Positions 33,184 through 45,768 of a DNA stretch of 64,000 nucleotides are shown here, in pieces; position 1 is the stretch's first letter, and each line of letters starts with the position of its first letter. The notes beneath the pieces were generated by a model. It ran no database searches. It saw nothing but the letters and a program-made list of their open reading frames with translations, and was not told where the DNA came from. The DNA is from Anaspis maculata. Its lineage: Eukaryota > Arthropoda > Insecta > Coleoptera > Scraptiidae. Position numbers and translations under genes: made by a program. The stretch is taken from positions 7,968,262 through 8,032,261 of the forward strand of contig OX421962.1 of the NCBI GenBank assembly GCA_949128115.1, written 5' to 3'.

Positions 33184-34303
33184 CCTTCTGAGTATGTAAG
33201 TCGCTGAACCGTCCAAATCAGCAGTAGACGCATGAGTAATTTCGGCAGACGAAGGTAATTGCACAAAAAACAAGTGTTGGTACCTACTTGCTTCACTGAC
33301 CTGATTTGGACGATTTTAGAAATAGTCTTACAATACTGGAACACAGGGGATTCGATTATGATTGTTAATTCGGTAGCGGTCACGAATGGTCGATCGGTTA
33401 GCCCTCCTGGGCATTCATTAAATACATTGTGAGTCAGTCAGATATCAACATGTAAGTAAAGTGTCGAGTGCGATGTGTGCAACATTTATTAATCATTCAA
33501 TAAACGTAGTGTAGTACAATGCTCGAGTTCCCATTTACCTCTCGATTTCAGCTGTGCTAAAACAACAATAAAGAGCAACCCCGGTCCACGAGTAGGAAAA
33601 GGGCTGGACTTTTTCCTATTCGTGACAACATCAAGTCGTACAACTCAAAACTCACAGCTCTGCGCACTTCGCACAGGCAGGGCCGGACTGGGCTCGTCCA
33701 AATTTGAGCTGTCACAACTGTAAATGAACTAGAGTCAGTCGAACTGTGCTGTGTTTGCTTTCCGAAATCGTCCCATTCTTCACAATCTTGTGAGTTTATG
33801 CTACCTACCATTTTTCGGGGGCCCTCTTTAAGCTGGCTCAGTTAACCCGTAGCAATGGGAATCAGTTGCAACAAAAGGGAAGCATATCAAGTTGTTCAAT
33901 GATGTCAAAGGGGTAGCTGCTCATGACGGGGGAAGCATGCAAATTAATTCTGGATTCACAGTTTTATTACGTTTCAGAGACCCATCGCGCTCTTGGATTG
34001 GCCAAAATGGAGCTTGGAATCGAGTTTGGAGCCCAAATCAAATCAACGGAAAACAATCCGTGGCTCCGACTACTGTCCACGAGAGAGCTACTGTTGGAAT
34101 CGGGGAGACGCAGCACGGCTGGAATGCATTCTCAAAAGTGCATTGTAAACGAGGCTTCGACGATGACGTTTCGACAATGCTCACGTCTCACTGACGTCCC
34201 TTGTTGACGTCTTTGACAACGTTGTGCCCCTGACGGAAACCAACAATGGAAAATCAGAGTTTCGTGACACCTGATGCACATTCATTGACAACAGCTTGGA
34301 GAG
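33184..34303. other. Upstream flank of the tetraspanin, no gene recognised
   Basis: Contains an inverted pair CCGTCCAAATCAG / CTGATTTGGACG (33210, 33300) of unknown meaning. Small frames (33557-33811 minus, 33892-34207 plus) lack domains. The promoter of the tetraspanin probably lies at its right end, but no TATA box is obvious. Confidence 0.4.
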
Positions 34304-37300
34304 ATGCCTTACGTCCCAGGCTGGTTGAAGAGGTCGGAAAGAAGCCAATACTGGCTGTTCAAGGCTGGACCGGCCTGCTTTTACTGTCTCAATTTCTTGA
34401 TACTAGTAAGCTCGATACTTAATCCTTTCCCGATTATGTAGGTGTACGTGAGTACTTTTGGTATTTGAACGGTAATTAATTACGTCTAGTTGTTCCGCAC
34501 GATGCTTTTCTTATTCCAGGTGTGCGCGGCCGTCATATTTGCATTGAGCTGCGTGTCTATGTACCATGCGCACACGCTTACGGCAGGCATATGTGCTTGT
34601 GCTTCAGGTCTTACAGTCTTGGCGACCTTCTCCGGTAATATTATCTTCGCAAGACGGATGCAGCTGTTCATATGGGTGGTAAGAGACCTTTTATTCTGAG
34701 GAGCTTGACTTGACGGGACGCGAGCGGGCGGCATGAGCATGACCACGCCTCAGTGAAAGACTCGCCAACACGGTGCGGTTTCCTGCATTTGATACAGTAA
34801 AGTGAACATTGAACATTTGAACGTTCTAGATCGATGAAATCAAGTACAGAGATGGCAAGTTTGGAGCACTACAAATTAGTTCTCCTTGATGTTTTGAAAA
34901 AGCAGAACCATAGATTTTAGCGAGGATTTTAGCCTGACGTCTCTTGTATTAAGTTGGAAAATTTCAGTCAAGTACCACGACTGCAGACCACATGGTAGGG
35001 GGGAAATAATACACCGCATTGTTAATAACTAGGGCTGGCACTCTCGTTAACTAATTTTTGACGACCACTAATTTTCTCCGGGTACACACATCTGTTGGTG
35101 TCGAACGCCCTCACGCCAGTCCTCTCTTCTTCGCTGGTCTTTCGTTTTCTCGCCCTTTCTTCTTCCACTCCCCCTCCTGTGTGACCACCCCTGGCCTACA
35201 ACCCCGCTACTTTATAATGCGGCGTGACTCATTCATCATCCCTTGTACCATTTCCTCCCTTTCCAATATCGCTTGCTAGTTTATTCAGAAAATTTGATTC
35301 TCCTCCAGGAATTCATGCTGGACGCCACAGTATGTATATTTTGTTGTCTTTGACACCAGTTGAAGAATTGTGATTGGCGTTCAACTCGCATTGTTCTAGT
35401 TTCTATCGACATTCTGAACTCGGGCATGGGCCCTGTCCTCCCAGACAGTAGTCTTTTTCGAGCTAGTAACTTTTTGTAACTGGTTGGTTATTAGCGGTTG
35501 ACATTAGATTGACAGATACTGTCATTTTTTTGACATCTGACATTTCTCGCTAAAACGTTGCGGTTATAACTTTGGTTATAAGCATTTGGCGAGAAAAGAG
35601 GGACTGATAGCTCCAAATAGCTACGTACTTGTACTTGTCTCTGTTACATACCGTGTACTTGAACCATTCGTAATCTAGGATAGCTTTGAAGGTGAAAAAT
35701 TCAGTCATTCAGCCAATCCAGTCACTTGAATCGATGAACATCTCGTTTCCGAAGTCACCCGGGTGAGCCCCAAACAGGGCCCTGGTTACGAATTTTGTGG
35801 ATACACGTTTATCGTGATCACATCACACATACAATTTCTATGAAATCCTGTTTGTTTTCTTGTTCATGGTGTAATACCGAAGGAACAATAAATAGTTATA
35901 TTGAATTGAATTGAAAATCAACTACCTATTCATATTTCTACTATATAAATAGGAGGTATGACAAGTACTTTCAGGATTAAACTACCATCAGGCGGCCATC
36001 CGACATCTGGATTACCCGATGTTCTTGTGGGCCCATCGCAGATGAGTCCATCGTCTTCGATTCTTCTCGTCGCCAAGTCAAGTTGTCAAGTTTTTGAGGT
36101 TAGGTTAGGTACGTTTCACGTTTGGAAATTCTGGACCGCTGCTTGTTTCAAATTCAAATCTGTTGCCGCCACAATTTGTTCCCCCACCATAACAATAACC
36201 AGCCTCATGACCAGGTTATAAAATGTATAACCGGTGATGATATCAAAATGGCGGCACTTCCTTTACCGCTTATAACCAATCCTCGCTCAAACGTCAAATT
36301 CTATAACCAAGTGTAACCGGTCATGAACGGTTACTCGGTCGAAAAAGACTAGTAATAACTAATCTGATCTGACATTGCATTACCTACTCGTCTTTGCATC
36401 ACCTTATGTTGACAACTTGAATTATTTTCTCATGTTAATTCGTAAGTCAAATCATCTATGTTCACTCTAGACATGTCTCTGACTCTCTTCACTCAATTTC
36501 AAGCCCAAGCGTAATTATTAATCCGAGCCAATGTTCGGCTCCGCCCAATAGCACATCAAAACTTGTCTAAATCAAATGCAAAAGAGAGCTGGTCTATTGA
36601 TCAAAGCCTTTTTATCGACCATCTATCGTCAGCATTTTGTGTGGCGATTTTCCATCAGGGTTGAGGTATGGTGTACTGCGTCCCGTTGCCTTGGAAGAGC
36701 ACATGTGTTTTCGCAATTCTACAGTTTTTATGGAAATTTTCAGTTGCAAAGTTCATTCGCGATACAAGGGCTAGACGGAGCTGGAATTGAGCATCTAGGA
36801 GCATCTATGATGAACGTACCGCGTGCGCCGTTGAGTCGGTTAAACCGAGACATACCGGGTGCGCCGTTATGCAAATCCCGACAAAATTGTTCCAATAATT
36901 CATTTACCCACCTCTATCTGCATATGTTGGAAACATTATCTACATTGTCTAACTTCTACCTGTGCATTGCATTCACTACCATATTGTTTGAACATTCCAA
37001 TTGATACGGTTATTCAATAATACAGTTCAAACAATCTGATTGTTTTAATTATTCAACAATCGAATCGTTCAATTGTTCAAACAGCTTGATTGCTTCTACT
37101 ATTTGAAATAGAACTGATTATTTTCTTGGTTGAAAATTTTCATCTGTATCCCAAAGCGATCGCATAATTTCAACAACAATCAAATACATACAACAAACCT
37201 AAGCAGAATAATGTTCGTAATCAAAAGCCAGCTTGAAATGTTTAGGCTTGAGTGTGGTATTGCTCACTTAATCAGTTACCAAACTGGTAATGCTTCAAAC

Positions 37301-39768
37301 TTGTCACCACTTGCTGTATAGGCAAGAATTTGCCTTTCTCTCGGCGTGTGGAAACATGAATGTATAATAATGCCCCATTTGATATGAACCTTGTCTAGAG
37401 AAGCTCGATACGGATGCGTTTGACTTGAAAGTGTCCAAAGATTTGTTCTAGTACGCCGTCCTGTTGGGCGTCTTCATATTGTACAACGTCGTCGCCATTA
37501 TTCTGATCGTGTCCGCCGTCGAAAAGCAGAGGATCAAGGACACCATCTACAAAAAACTATATAAGCGCCTCCACTGGTACTTGATAACCAACTCGACGAT
37601 GAAGAGAAAGCTGGACAGGACGCAACAAAATGTAAGAATACTCATGCACTCTACCATAGTGAAAGGGGGATGTCTCTTCCCTTTCTCTCCATCACTGCTG
37701 AGTTGATGCGTGAGTGTGTCGCTCTCTCACACCACAGTTTTCCTTTTTTTTGTGGGAAATCGAAGTCGGCAAACGAGTTGAGTATAATCAATTTCACGGC
37801 TTTCTGCATTAGAGCAAGCTTTGGAAAGAATAGGTTGCGTTGGTACGAATGGCGCGTTGACGACTTGTTGGCAGCTAGCTGTCTCCATGTGCAATTTTCA
37901 ATGTGACATAAGGTGCTTTCCTTTTACCACAAAACTCACTGATCTGATCTAAGTTAGAGAGAGAAAGAGCGAGAAATCACATGCGCGCAAGTGAGATACC
38001 ACTAACAACTTGGGTCAGAATAATTAGTTCAGGTTGTGAAAGGAAAGCACCTATTGTCACCGTCTCGGGGAGTCATGTACGCGAAAGTGAAAATTTTCGA
38101 GAATATGCGAGAAATCGTTCGTTTCCTTTGAGTGATTTGCAGTGTGGACGATAAGGGACCTTGTCTTCGCTGGTTGGTGAGTCTTCGCCAGGGCTATTAG
38201 GTTTTTGCCGGCCACTGATAAAATTATGCCGAAAGTCCGTGATGCCATGAAGAAATGGAATGTAAAAAGGAAAACCCACTGTCCAAGAGGAAACTTATTC
38301 TTTAGATGGATACTAGGACTATAATTTATGGAGTTGAACTGTACAGAGACGAGACAATTTAGGCGTGATAGGTAGGTACACTATGTTGTCTGCCAGCATG
38401 TGTCTTGATACCTTGCTTGCTGTTGCAGTAGGTATAATAGGTAGAGCTAGAGCTAGAGTAGGTACCTAGTATGCACTACTGCAGTGATGTGCATCAGAAG
38501 ATGTAGCCTTTTGGGCGGTGGGCCTTTTCATCCGAGCAGTATCCTGCCGATCTTCGACATAATTCATTAGTAGCCGCCAAAAACCTAACAACCTTGGCGG
38601 AGACCCACCAACCAGTAAAGACAATGCCCCTTATCGTTCACACTGCAAAGCACTCCAAAGAAACTCACGATTCCTGGCGTATGCTAAAAAATGTTCACTT
38701 TTGCGTACATGATACCTCGCACGGTGACAAGGTGTCACATTAAAATTTGCACGTGTAGACAACTGGCTGGCACCCCCTTGTCATCGTATCATTCGTACCA
38801 ACACAACACCATTTTTCCATAGCTTGCTCTAATGCAGAAAGCCGCGAAATTGATTTGGAAGTCGAAGTCGTAAATTAGCTGATGATAACAATAATCACAC
38901 CAATAAATTCCAGTTCAAATGCTGCGGCCTTGAAGGACCTGACGATTTTATCGACGACGCTGACTTCGAGTTCATACCGGAATCTTGCTGTGCCGACATG
39001 ACGTTGGATTGCAACATATACGATGCATATCCGAAGAGCTGCAGGGAAGCAATATATGAATACATGGAGCTTTTGGCGCTCATCAAATTGTGCCTAGGAT
39101 GTGTTCAGATACTTATTATGGTTTGTGAAAAATGTATAATTGCTAATTTACGCCAAGTTATTTGATAACTAAGACGTCAACTGTACATTCACATCATTTA
39201 TTGCATATTCGTACTGCTTATTCACGATTCACATCCACTTGGTCGCTCTTGACTTCCCGTTCGATCTATCGCAGCCGTCCCTGAGCTAACGCATTTGCCT
39301 CGGTACCAAATTACACACAGTATTAATAAAAACTACCACTTAAACGTCACAACACAATTAATAACCAGTGTTGCGTCATGTTTCTTTATATCCCAATTGT
39401 TTGAAGAAACAGATTGTTCCTTTCATTTGAACAACCTAATTGTAATATAATTTGAACAATATGTATCTGTATGTTTTGTGCAAAACGATCGCATAATTTC
39501 AACAACAATTAAATGCAGTAAAAGCCAAGCACAATGTTCATTTCAGTGCTTGAAATGTTGCGATTGAAAAATGCAACAACTGTATACAACAAATTAATTT
39601 CACGTCACCACAGGCTCCACGATACGTATTAAGTATTCACTTGTCTTGGTATAAAATTCTAATTGGTTCATTTTTCAGATAGCTGCAATTATCCTGACTT
39701 TGTGCTTTTGGTGGGTGCTCAATCACATGATCGAAGAAGACGAAAAGAAAAGAAGACGAAGCACTTGA
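34304..39768 (+). CDS. Tetraspanin, five exons, 245 residues
   Basis: Exons: 34304-34405 (ATG, MPYVPGWLKRSERSQ), 34520-34678, 37452-37631, 38914-39120 and 39679-39768 (TGA). All introns are phase 0 with GT/AG borders (for example CTA|GTAAGC, TTCCAG|GTG, GTG|GTAAGA, TTCTAG|TAC, AAT|GTAAGA, TTCCAG|TTC). Topology is that of a tetraspanin: TM1 from GPACFYC to FALSCV, a very short first loop, TM2 (AGICACASGLTVLATFSGNI), TM3 (YAVLLGVFILYNVVAIILIV), a large extracellular loop with the hallmark CCG (FKCCGLEGP), an ESCC pair and a KSC, then TM4 (CVQILIMIAAIILTLCFWWV) and a short basic tail (KKRRRST). Six loop cysteines fit a disulfide-stabilised loop. It would organise partner proteins in the plasma or endosomal membrane. 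Subfamily is not assigned. Confidence 0.9.
35448..36352. mobile_element. ~0.9-kb TIR element in tetraspanin intron 2
   Basis: AGTAGTCTTTTTCGAGC at the left is the inverse of GGTCGAAAAAGACTAGT at the right. Subterminal GGTTGGTTATTAGCGGT pairs with ACCGCTTATAACCAATC. The interior has no transposase; the 87-aa frame (35958-36221) is unsupported. TSD not resolved. Confidence 0.6.
37015..37330. repeat. Dispersed intronic repeat (partner 39390-39625)
   Basis: CGATCGCATAATTTCAACAA, CAATNAAATNCA-type sequence, TAATGTTC, GCTTGAAATGTT and CTTGTCACCAC occur in the same order in both places. Both copies lie in tetraspanin introns and are preceded by runs of ATTGTTCAAACA-like short inverted motifs. Confidence 0.7.
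37690..38880. repeat. Large imperfect foldback in tetraspanin intron 3
   Basis: Left-arm landmarks recur inverted in the right arm (38500-38880). GAGTATAATCAATTTCACGG / CGCGAAATTGATTT, GCATTAGAGCAAGCTTTGG / TAGCTTGCTCTAATGC, TTGGTACGAATGG / CATTCGTACCAAC and GATAAGGGACCTTGTCTTCG / AAAGACAATGCCCCTTATC are paired. A smaller hairpin with AGGTGCTTTCCTTTTAC and its inverse is nested at 37911-38053, and its interior resembles 44110-44220. A relative lies at 41820-42500. Confidence 0.7.
39390..39625. repeat. Dispersed intronic repeat, second copy
   Basis: Shares the CGATCGCATAATTTCAACAA core and its ordered flanks with 37015-37330. It lies in the last tetraspanin intron, ~50 bp before the final exon. 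Confidence 0.7.
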
Positions 39769-40563
39769 CAGTTTTGGAATAATGAGAGAAATGAAAATCT
39801 TGTACATAGGTACTGGTTAGTAGTTATTTGACATAAAATATATTTCTTGTAACATTACCTGTTGTTATCGTTTGGTCTTACACGGATTGACTCTTTCACG
39901 CTTGGGCAATGGGGTACTTGCCAATGGAATAGATTCAGCTGAAAATACTTTTGATTGCTAGTATAAGTGATAAGGGGACTCTACCGAGAATTTCACAAAA
40001 ATCCCGTCGTTTTCTACAGAAAAAAACGAATTTGAAAAATCCTCCGAAAAGCTTCGCGCCAGGACAGGGATTTTGAGTGGGGTTGGTCTGACTGTGTGAC
40101 AATGGAATAATCAAGAATGTCAGGGATGTCACTGTGACACTGTCATTTTGAACATGCTATCGCAAAACCGTTTCCTATCAAATTCTCTTACCATGAGCAT
40201 TTAGACAATAAAGTCGAACAAGGTTTCGGAGAAACTGACTCCAGAAACCTCTCATAACACTGTCTCAGTCGAGATCATTTATTTCCAGGGGAAAATCTGG
40301 AGGATCACCAATAGCACAGAAATAAGAGGCTGAAAATGAACAGTGAGCTTTTATAGGTTCATCATTAGCATACAATTCCGGATAGGTAGTACTTTAGAGC
40401 TATAAGAGATCCATGTGGGGCGGACGCGATGGATCTCCAAATAAAATGTGGGGAGCAGGAACACTGATGTCCGAAATGAAGCCGAGGGTCAGCCAGGTCA
40501 GAGCACGGGTGACAAACATGCGAAAGGCTTTTAGGTGGACAGCACTGAAGACTAAAGAAAGAG
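39769..40563. other. Tetraspanin 3' flank
   Basis: ATAAAATATATTTC near 39833 could serve as a weak poly(A) signal. Otherwise no gene or repeat was recognised. Confidence 0.4.
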
Positions 40564-41264
40564 ACTACACCATTTCCAACTGTATTTGCGATAATATCAA
40601 ATGTATTTCAGATTAGCGATATGTATTTGAGAAAACACCAATTGTATTTTGAATATGAGAAATGTAGTTTAGAATTTGCCAAATGTATTTTAAATATGAG
40701 AAATGTAGTTTAGAAATTGCCAAATGTATTTTAGATTTGAGAAATGTAGTTTAGAACATGCCAGTTGTATAATTGAATATTCAAATGTAGTTGAGAAAGT
40801 ACCAAATGAATTTTAGAATAAGGATATGTAGTTTAGAAAACGTGAATTGTAAGTGCGAAACCGCCAATTGTAGTTGAGAATTTGAATTTCGTTTTCCTCA
40901 ACAACGTTTGCTTTTTAATCACTGTTCTACCCTAAAAAAAATATCCGAATCTGAAATACATTTCATAATATCTCAAATACATCTCATCTTATCGTAAATA
41001 CATCTAACGTTTTCGAAAATACAATTGGCAACTTCTCCATCAAACTTCGTGGATCTGGAATGCATTTAATTTTTTCTAAAATACATTTGGTAATATCTCG
41101 AATACATTTCGTTAATCTTAAATACATTTATTTTCTAAAGTACATTTGAAGATTTCTAAAATGCATTGGCAATTTCTCAAATACATTTGGTTAATCTTAA
41201 ATACATTTCATATTTTCTTAAATACATCTGAAGTTTTCTAAACTACAGCTGGAAAAGGTGTAGT
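40564..41264. mobile_element. Foldback element with 20-bp tandem-repeat arms
   Basis: The ends ACTACACCATTTCCAACTGTA and the inverse of ACTACACCTTTTCCAGCTGTA are matching TIRs. The left arm (40575-40890) is a run of a ~20-bp unit like AAATGTAGTTTAGAATTTGC. The right arm (40950-41250) is the same unit inverted (AAATACATTTGGTAATATCT). The ~60-bp centre is unrelated. No protein is encoded. The architecture equals that of the 14.5-kb element, but the sequences are unrelated. Confidence 0.85.
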
Positions 41265-41819
41265 TAGGTTGAACAAGAAATGAACAAAACGAGTAGGTAC
41301 TTACCGCGTAGATCAAAGTCTCGATCAAAGCAGTCAAGGGCAAAAAAAAGGGCACAGGAAGAAATTACGGTCGGCGGTTTGACGTTGTCAGTCAGACTCA
41401 GATCTTGTTGTTTGAAAACGGCACCTTGGCGACGTTATATCATTGCCAACCCAACGAGGAAAAAGAGTCCTTCTATGTTCTATATCTAATATATTTGTGA
41501 CGTCACAAATGTATTTTTAAAGCACGCATTGCGGCCGCAATTTTGGGAATTTAGGAAAAAGAAAAAATACGCGTACATTATTTTTAACCATACTATCGAT
41601 TAAGCCAATAAAAAAAATCAGGCAAGTACCCCATTGATATCTTATTGGCTTCCATCTTGCGGCACTCTGGAGAAATGAAGTGAAAATCATTATCTTCCCC
41701 TTAATCTTTCTTGTTCTTTTTTGCCTATTTTCCGTAGCTGGCGGGGGAGGAAGAGGGAGACTTTGTTTTCCTTCGATAACGCTGTTGAGCTTCAAGCAGT
41801 TCCACGGTTTTTTTCAATT
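41265..41819. other. No gene recognised
   Basis: A Lys/Arg-rich 69-aa frame (41280-41489) and a minus frame (41517-41795) have no domain and overlap low-complexity sequence. Confidence 0.35.
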
Positions 41820-42500
41820 GTGTAAACCGTGGAACAAATGTTTAGTTGGTATGAATGTTGAGATGAAAACTTGATGCTAACGTCCTGGCAGCTAGTTATC
41901 TAGATGTGCCCTGTGTAATATGACATTTGCCAGCGCCATCGCTATGTGATGTACCCTCAAGTGGAAATCTCCGAGTTTGCGTATCGAAAATGGGAACACG
42001 TGAGTTTCTTTGAAGTGAAACTATGCTGCCGTTGATAAGAAACATGGTGTCTACTGGTTGAAGGCTGTTCGCTAATGCTGTTAGGTTAGTGGTGACCGCT
42101 GCACAAAATGACGCTCAAGCGCGCCAGTGCTGAAAAAAATTGAATGAAAATGCTCCTGCTCAAAGGCCCCATCTTCTGATGCTTATCTACTCTAGTACCT
42201 ACTTCAACTTGAGCTGAAAGCTCACGCTCACTCCCGCTGGGAAGTGGGTATTTTCAGTCTATTTTATTTAGTACTGCTGCACTTGGGCAAAGTTTTCTCT
42301 AGTAGCCAGCAGTAACTTAACGGAATTAGCAAAAAGCCTCCAATCAGTAGAGATGATGTCCCTTATCGAAGGCAGAAATTTTCACTTCAAGGAATCTCAA
42401 GTTTTTCAATTTTTGCTACGTGATCTCGGAAATTCTCATTTACGCGTTAATCACGTCGCGATGACGGTGAAAAAAGCCGTGGAACTGTTGGGTATGTCTC
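41820..42500. repeat. Foldback relative of the tetraspanin-intron repeat
   Basis: GTAAACCGTGGAACAAATG near 41823 pairs inversely with GCCGTGGAACTGTTG-like sequence near 42476 only weakly. CTAACGTCCTGGCAGCTAG, CAATCAGTAGAGATGATGTC and CCCTTATCG match the 37.7-38.9 kb foldback in order. Diverged. Confidence 0.5.
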
Positions 42501-42505
42501 TTTGA

Positions 42506-42604
42506 ATAGATGACGTATTGTCATATTTGGACGGCGCGAAGTTTTTGACATCCATCGATCTTTTCGCAGGCTCTTGCCAAATAAGGATCAACGGAAGAAG
42601 ATGA
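42506..42604 (+). pseudogene. Fragment of an LTR-retrotransposon reverse transcriptase
   Basis: The frame IDDVLSYLDGAKFLTSIDLF-AGSCQIRI matches the start of the Ty3/gypsy-type RT (IDxxLxxLxGAKxFSxLDLxxGYxQI). It ends at a TGA directly afterwards, and no other retrotransposon domain was found nearby. Confidence 0.65.
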
Positions 42605-43965
42605 TGAAACAAGTGGATATGCGCTGACGGGTGTGAGGCTCGATAGTAAACTTTCTCTTTGGAGTATCGCGTCAGGCAGTCAGGATGACGCCTGTGACAT
42701 TGATTGGAACCAGGAAAAGCTCAAAACCCTTCAGTTTCTGACAACAGTTCAAGAATTATTATCGGTTTCCAACTCCCAAGATTGTTGCAAGAACATTCAG
42801 AACTCGGGCACGGGCCCTATCCTCCCGGCGGATAGTCTTGATTTACTTGACATTGCAATACAAACCTGCCGTTGCCTTCAAGCACCAATCAATTCCATAT
42901 ACTGGACAAAGAAGTACCTACCTACAAGCAGACTGGATAAAGAGTCAAATAAACAGCTAGAAACGACAGATTTTGTATTTCTGCAGTGATGATGCATATC
43001 TATGAACTTGCTGATCTTAACCTCGAAATAAAATTTGATGTTCCCCCGAGATCGACTCGGGCATGCCCGGCGGGCGGGCATCACCGAGGGCATCATTTAA
43101 TTTGGAGGACCAACAAACAAACGAACAGACCCGCGTTTGACTGGATGACAGGTGTCAAGCATAAATTTGGAGGACCAACAATCAACATAACCTCTATAAC
43201 CTACAAATTTGAAGTTCAGTCGGTCGTTTACTCGGTTTATTTTTGTTGTGAAGAATTTGAATTTCATTTTTATTTCCAAAAACGAGGCCTTTACGATTTT
43301 TCAAAGTAAACCTTAAAATTACAAAAAAATTCGATTTTTAATTTTCAGTTGGTAGCACTGCCATAAATTGGAAAAACAAAATTACACTTGTAATAGAGCT
43401 TGAAAAGCTAAACAAGAAAATGAAATCAAAATTGGGCCATTTTATTCAAAAAAATCTTTGTTTTTGTTATAGCGCAAAAAAATGAACACCCTGTATAGTT
43501 GAAAATAGTTTCACAAGGTAGAACTATTTAAATCAATAATTCTATGTATTACACCTTTTCCACCTAGAAGTTGGTTAGACTACAAACACCGATATACCTC
43601 GCGATATATCTAGTATGATGCGAACATTGCAAGCAATAGGTCACCACCCAACTTCACCTCTCCAATAATCTAGATAACATTTTCCAGAATTATCTGTAAT
43701 TATCTGTCACATATCTTATCTAGATAAAAAGGGTTATCTGTGCACAACACTGCTCTCCAATTTGCCCATCTGAAGCGCGTGAAGCACTCATATTTTTATA
43801 TCCTATGAACACTCCATACAACTGAATGTGATGACGATGGCAAGACATACATGTCAACTTTAAAAATCATCCGTTAATTCAAAATGGCTGCTTTTCATTG
43901 GCTGGTCTCTCACCGTTTCATGACCGTTTCGTTCCACGTTTCGTATCACTGCACTTGAGCGAGAG
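42605..43965. other. No gene recognised
   Basis: An open frame at 42633-42989 (118 aa) has no recognisable domain. The segment CAGAACTCGGGCACGGGCCC near 42798 recurs at 35413 (GAACTCGGGCATGGGCCC), so this is probably repeat-derived. A direct repeat AATTTGGAGGACCAACAA occurs at 43099 and 43164. Confidence 0.4.
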
Positions 43966-44100
43966 TCGTCGTTTGCACCGACAAGTGTCGGTAGCCGGTA
44001 GTAGGCGGTGAGTAGAGAATCACCTCGACGTCTACTTGTCGGTGGCGCAAGCGACAACTATCGGTAGTGAACGACACCGACAACTGTCGGTAGGAAAGTA
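43966..44100. repeat. Clustered CGACAACTGTCGGTAG palindromic motifs
   Basis: CCGACAAGTGTCGGTAGC, CGACAACTATCGGTAG and CCGACAACTGTCGGTAGG lie within 130 bp, each a small hairpin. The flanks resemble the nested hairpin of the tetraspanin intron (AGTTAGAGAGAGGAAGAGCG). Confidence 0.55.
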
Positions 44101-44228
44101 CAGAATCGCGCTCCAGATAATCTCACCTCAGTTAGAGAGAGGAAGAGCGAGAATTGCATGAGAGGGAGAGAGACACAACTAGCAATTGAAGTGAGAATTC
44201 TCAGTTCAGATGATAAAAGGAACGCAGC

Positions 44229-44340
44229 TAATAATGTGCTCAACTCAAGATTAGACTGATTATGTCAAAAACAAACAAATCTCTACAGCGGTACTCTGGC
44301 ACCCTATAACGCGCAGGCGCGGGCGCGTCGCGTGGCGCAA
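44229..44340. mobile_element. Internal fragment of the 571-908 MITE family
   Basis: AATGTGCTCAACTCAAGATT, ACAGCGGTACTCTGGCACCC and GCGCAGGCGCGGGCG match 728-835 in order. The inverted ends are missing. Confidence 0.75.
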
Positions 44341-45730
44341 GCGTCTTATGTCGATCCAACGTCGAAAAGTCAATTAAATTGTGCTCCGCTTTAGATTAAT
44401 TTTGTTGTCAAAGTGACTTTATCCACTTTAAAAGTCTTCTTGGCTGCCTTCTTTCAGGCAGTGTCTCCTGCAGTTTTCGCAGATAACCGTTCTTTTACAT
44501 CGACTGCGCAATCGGCTGCCGCCAATTCCCGTGCTTTCACTGTTGCCTGTTAGTTGACTACGCAGCTAAACAAAACCGATTGCTGTACATGCTCTGCTGC
44601 TGCTCTTTCATTTCCCGGCAGTTGCTTGTTCTCGAGAAAGCGGGAAATTCTCGCAGGTGACCGGTTTTACCACTACACTGGCCGACCTCCTTGCACTGCA
44701 CTGCCTTCACTACGCTAGTGACTGCGTTAACGAATCCAGCCCTTGTTAATCAGAGGGTATCAATTGGTGCTTTCCACCTAGTTCCAAGTTTGGTACCTAC
44801 ATCTGCCATGAAAAACACTGAAAACAAAACCGCTTTTCATTTCTTCAAAAAAACCAATTGAAAAAAAAAACATATCTGGTTCTGGTTAAGCCATTCTCAT
44901 TTACCTGGGGTCCTTGATTGGGGCGCAGGTTCACCTATATTGGCGCCGTCGCCAACCCCGGCGACGCGGAGTGAAGGAGAGCACTTACGAAAAATTTAAA
45001 CTCCTTGTTCTACATAAGAAATGACCGCCTATTCGCGGAATTTGGATGATACGAACATTGCAAACACGCAGCACGATATCGATTGGCGGCACTTTTAGTT
45101 TTGGGCAAAGTCGAATTTATTGATGAGGAAATAGGTTTTTCCGTAAGTATCCGTGAGATAGATTGGTGGAAGGTACTGTAGTGATACAGGCCTACCCCTT
45201 TTACTTAATTGACTCGTGATGACAAAGAAATTAATGCTTACCCCCACGCTTACCCCCTTTTATGACTTTTGCTTACACTGGGTGCTTCATTCTCTTAGAT
45301 CGTCGTCGCACTACTTATACCTTACCGGCATGACCCTACGTTGTGTTCTTTCTCAATTAATTAGCCGTCAATTAATTAAATAAATAATCAATGACATTGA
45401 TTGATTCGGCGCCCCGAAAGCCCCAAACCCCAGCAGTGCGTTCTAGAATACAGCAAACAGACGCACTATCACTAACTGGGACCACACTAGGAAGCCAAGC
45501 CGAGAGTAAACTGGAGTAAATAGTAAACACTGAAAGAGGTACTGCCAGTGACTACACGGATACCCGCCCACCGCAAAAAAAAAGTCGACACTGAGTGGTG
45601 AGTGACTGATACAATAAAAGTGAGGTTGTAAGTTGTGAGTGTGACATCTCATGTCACCTCGGGCTGTCAGTTGAATTCCGCCTTTCGCAGCCATTTTGTG
45701 GCGGGAAAAATTAATTTAAATCGCGAATAT
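44341..45730. other. Intergenic, no gene recognised
   Basis: Mixed composition and no frame with a known domain. It adjoins the left edge of the zinc-finger duplication. Confidence 0.4.
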
Positions 45731-45768
45731 AAATGAAAATCACCCGACCACAGCCTGGAAAAGGTCTA

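Noticed and set aside
35443..42834. Functional motif in the shared GAACTCGGGCAYGGGCCC segments at 35.4 and 42.8 kb
   Set aside because: The match is only ~35 bp with no other conserved context, so it is best explained as a scrap of a dispersed repeat.
42633..42989. 118-codon frame as a host gene
   Set aside because: It follows a broken retrotransposon fragment, part of it is a repeat also found at 35.4 kb, and no domain is recognisable.
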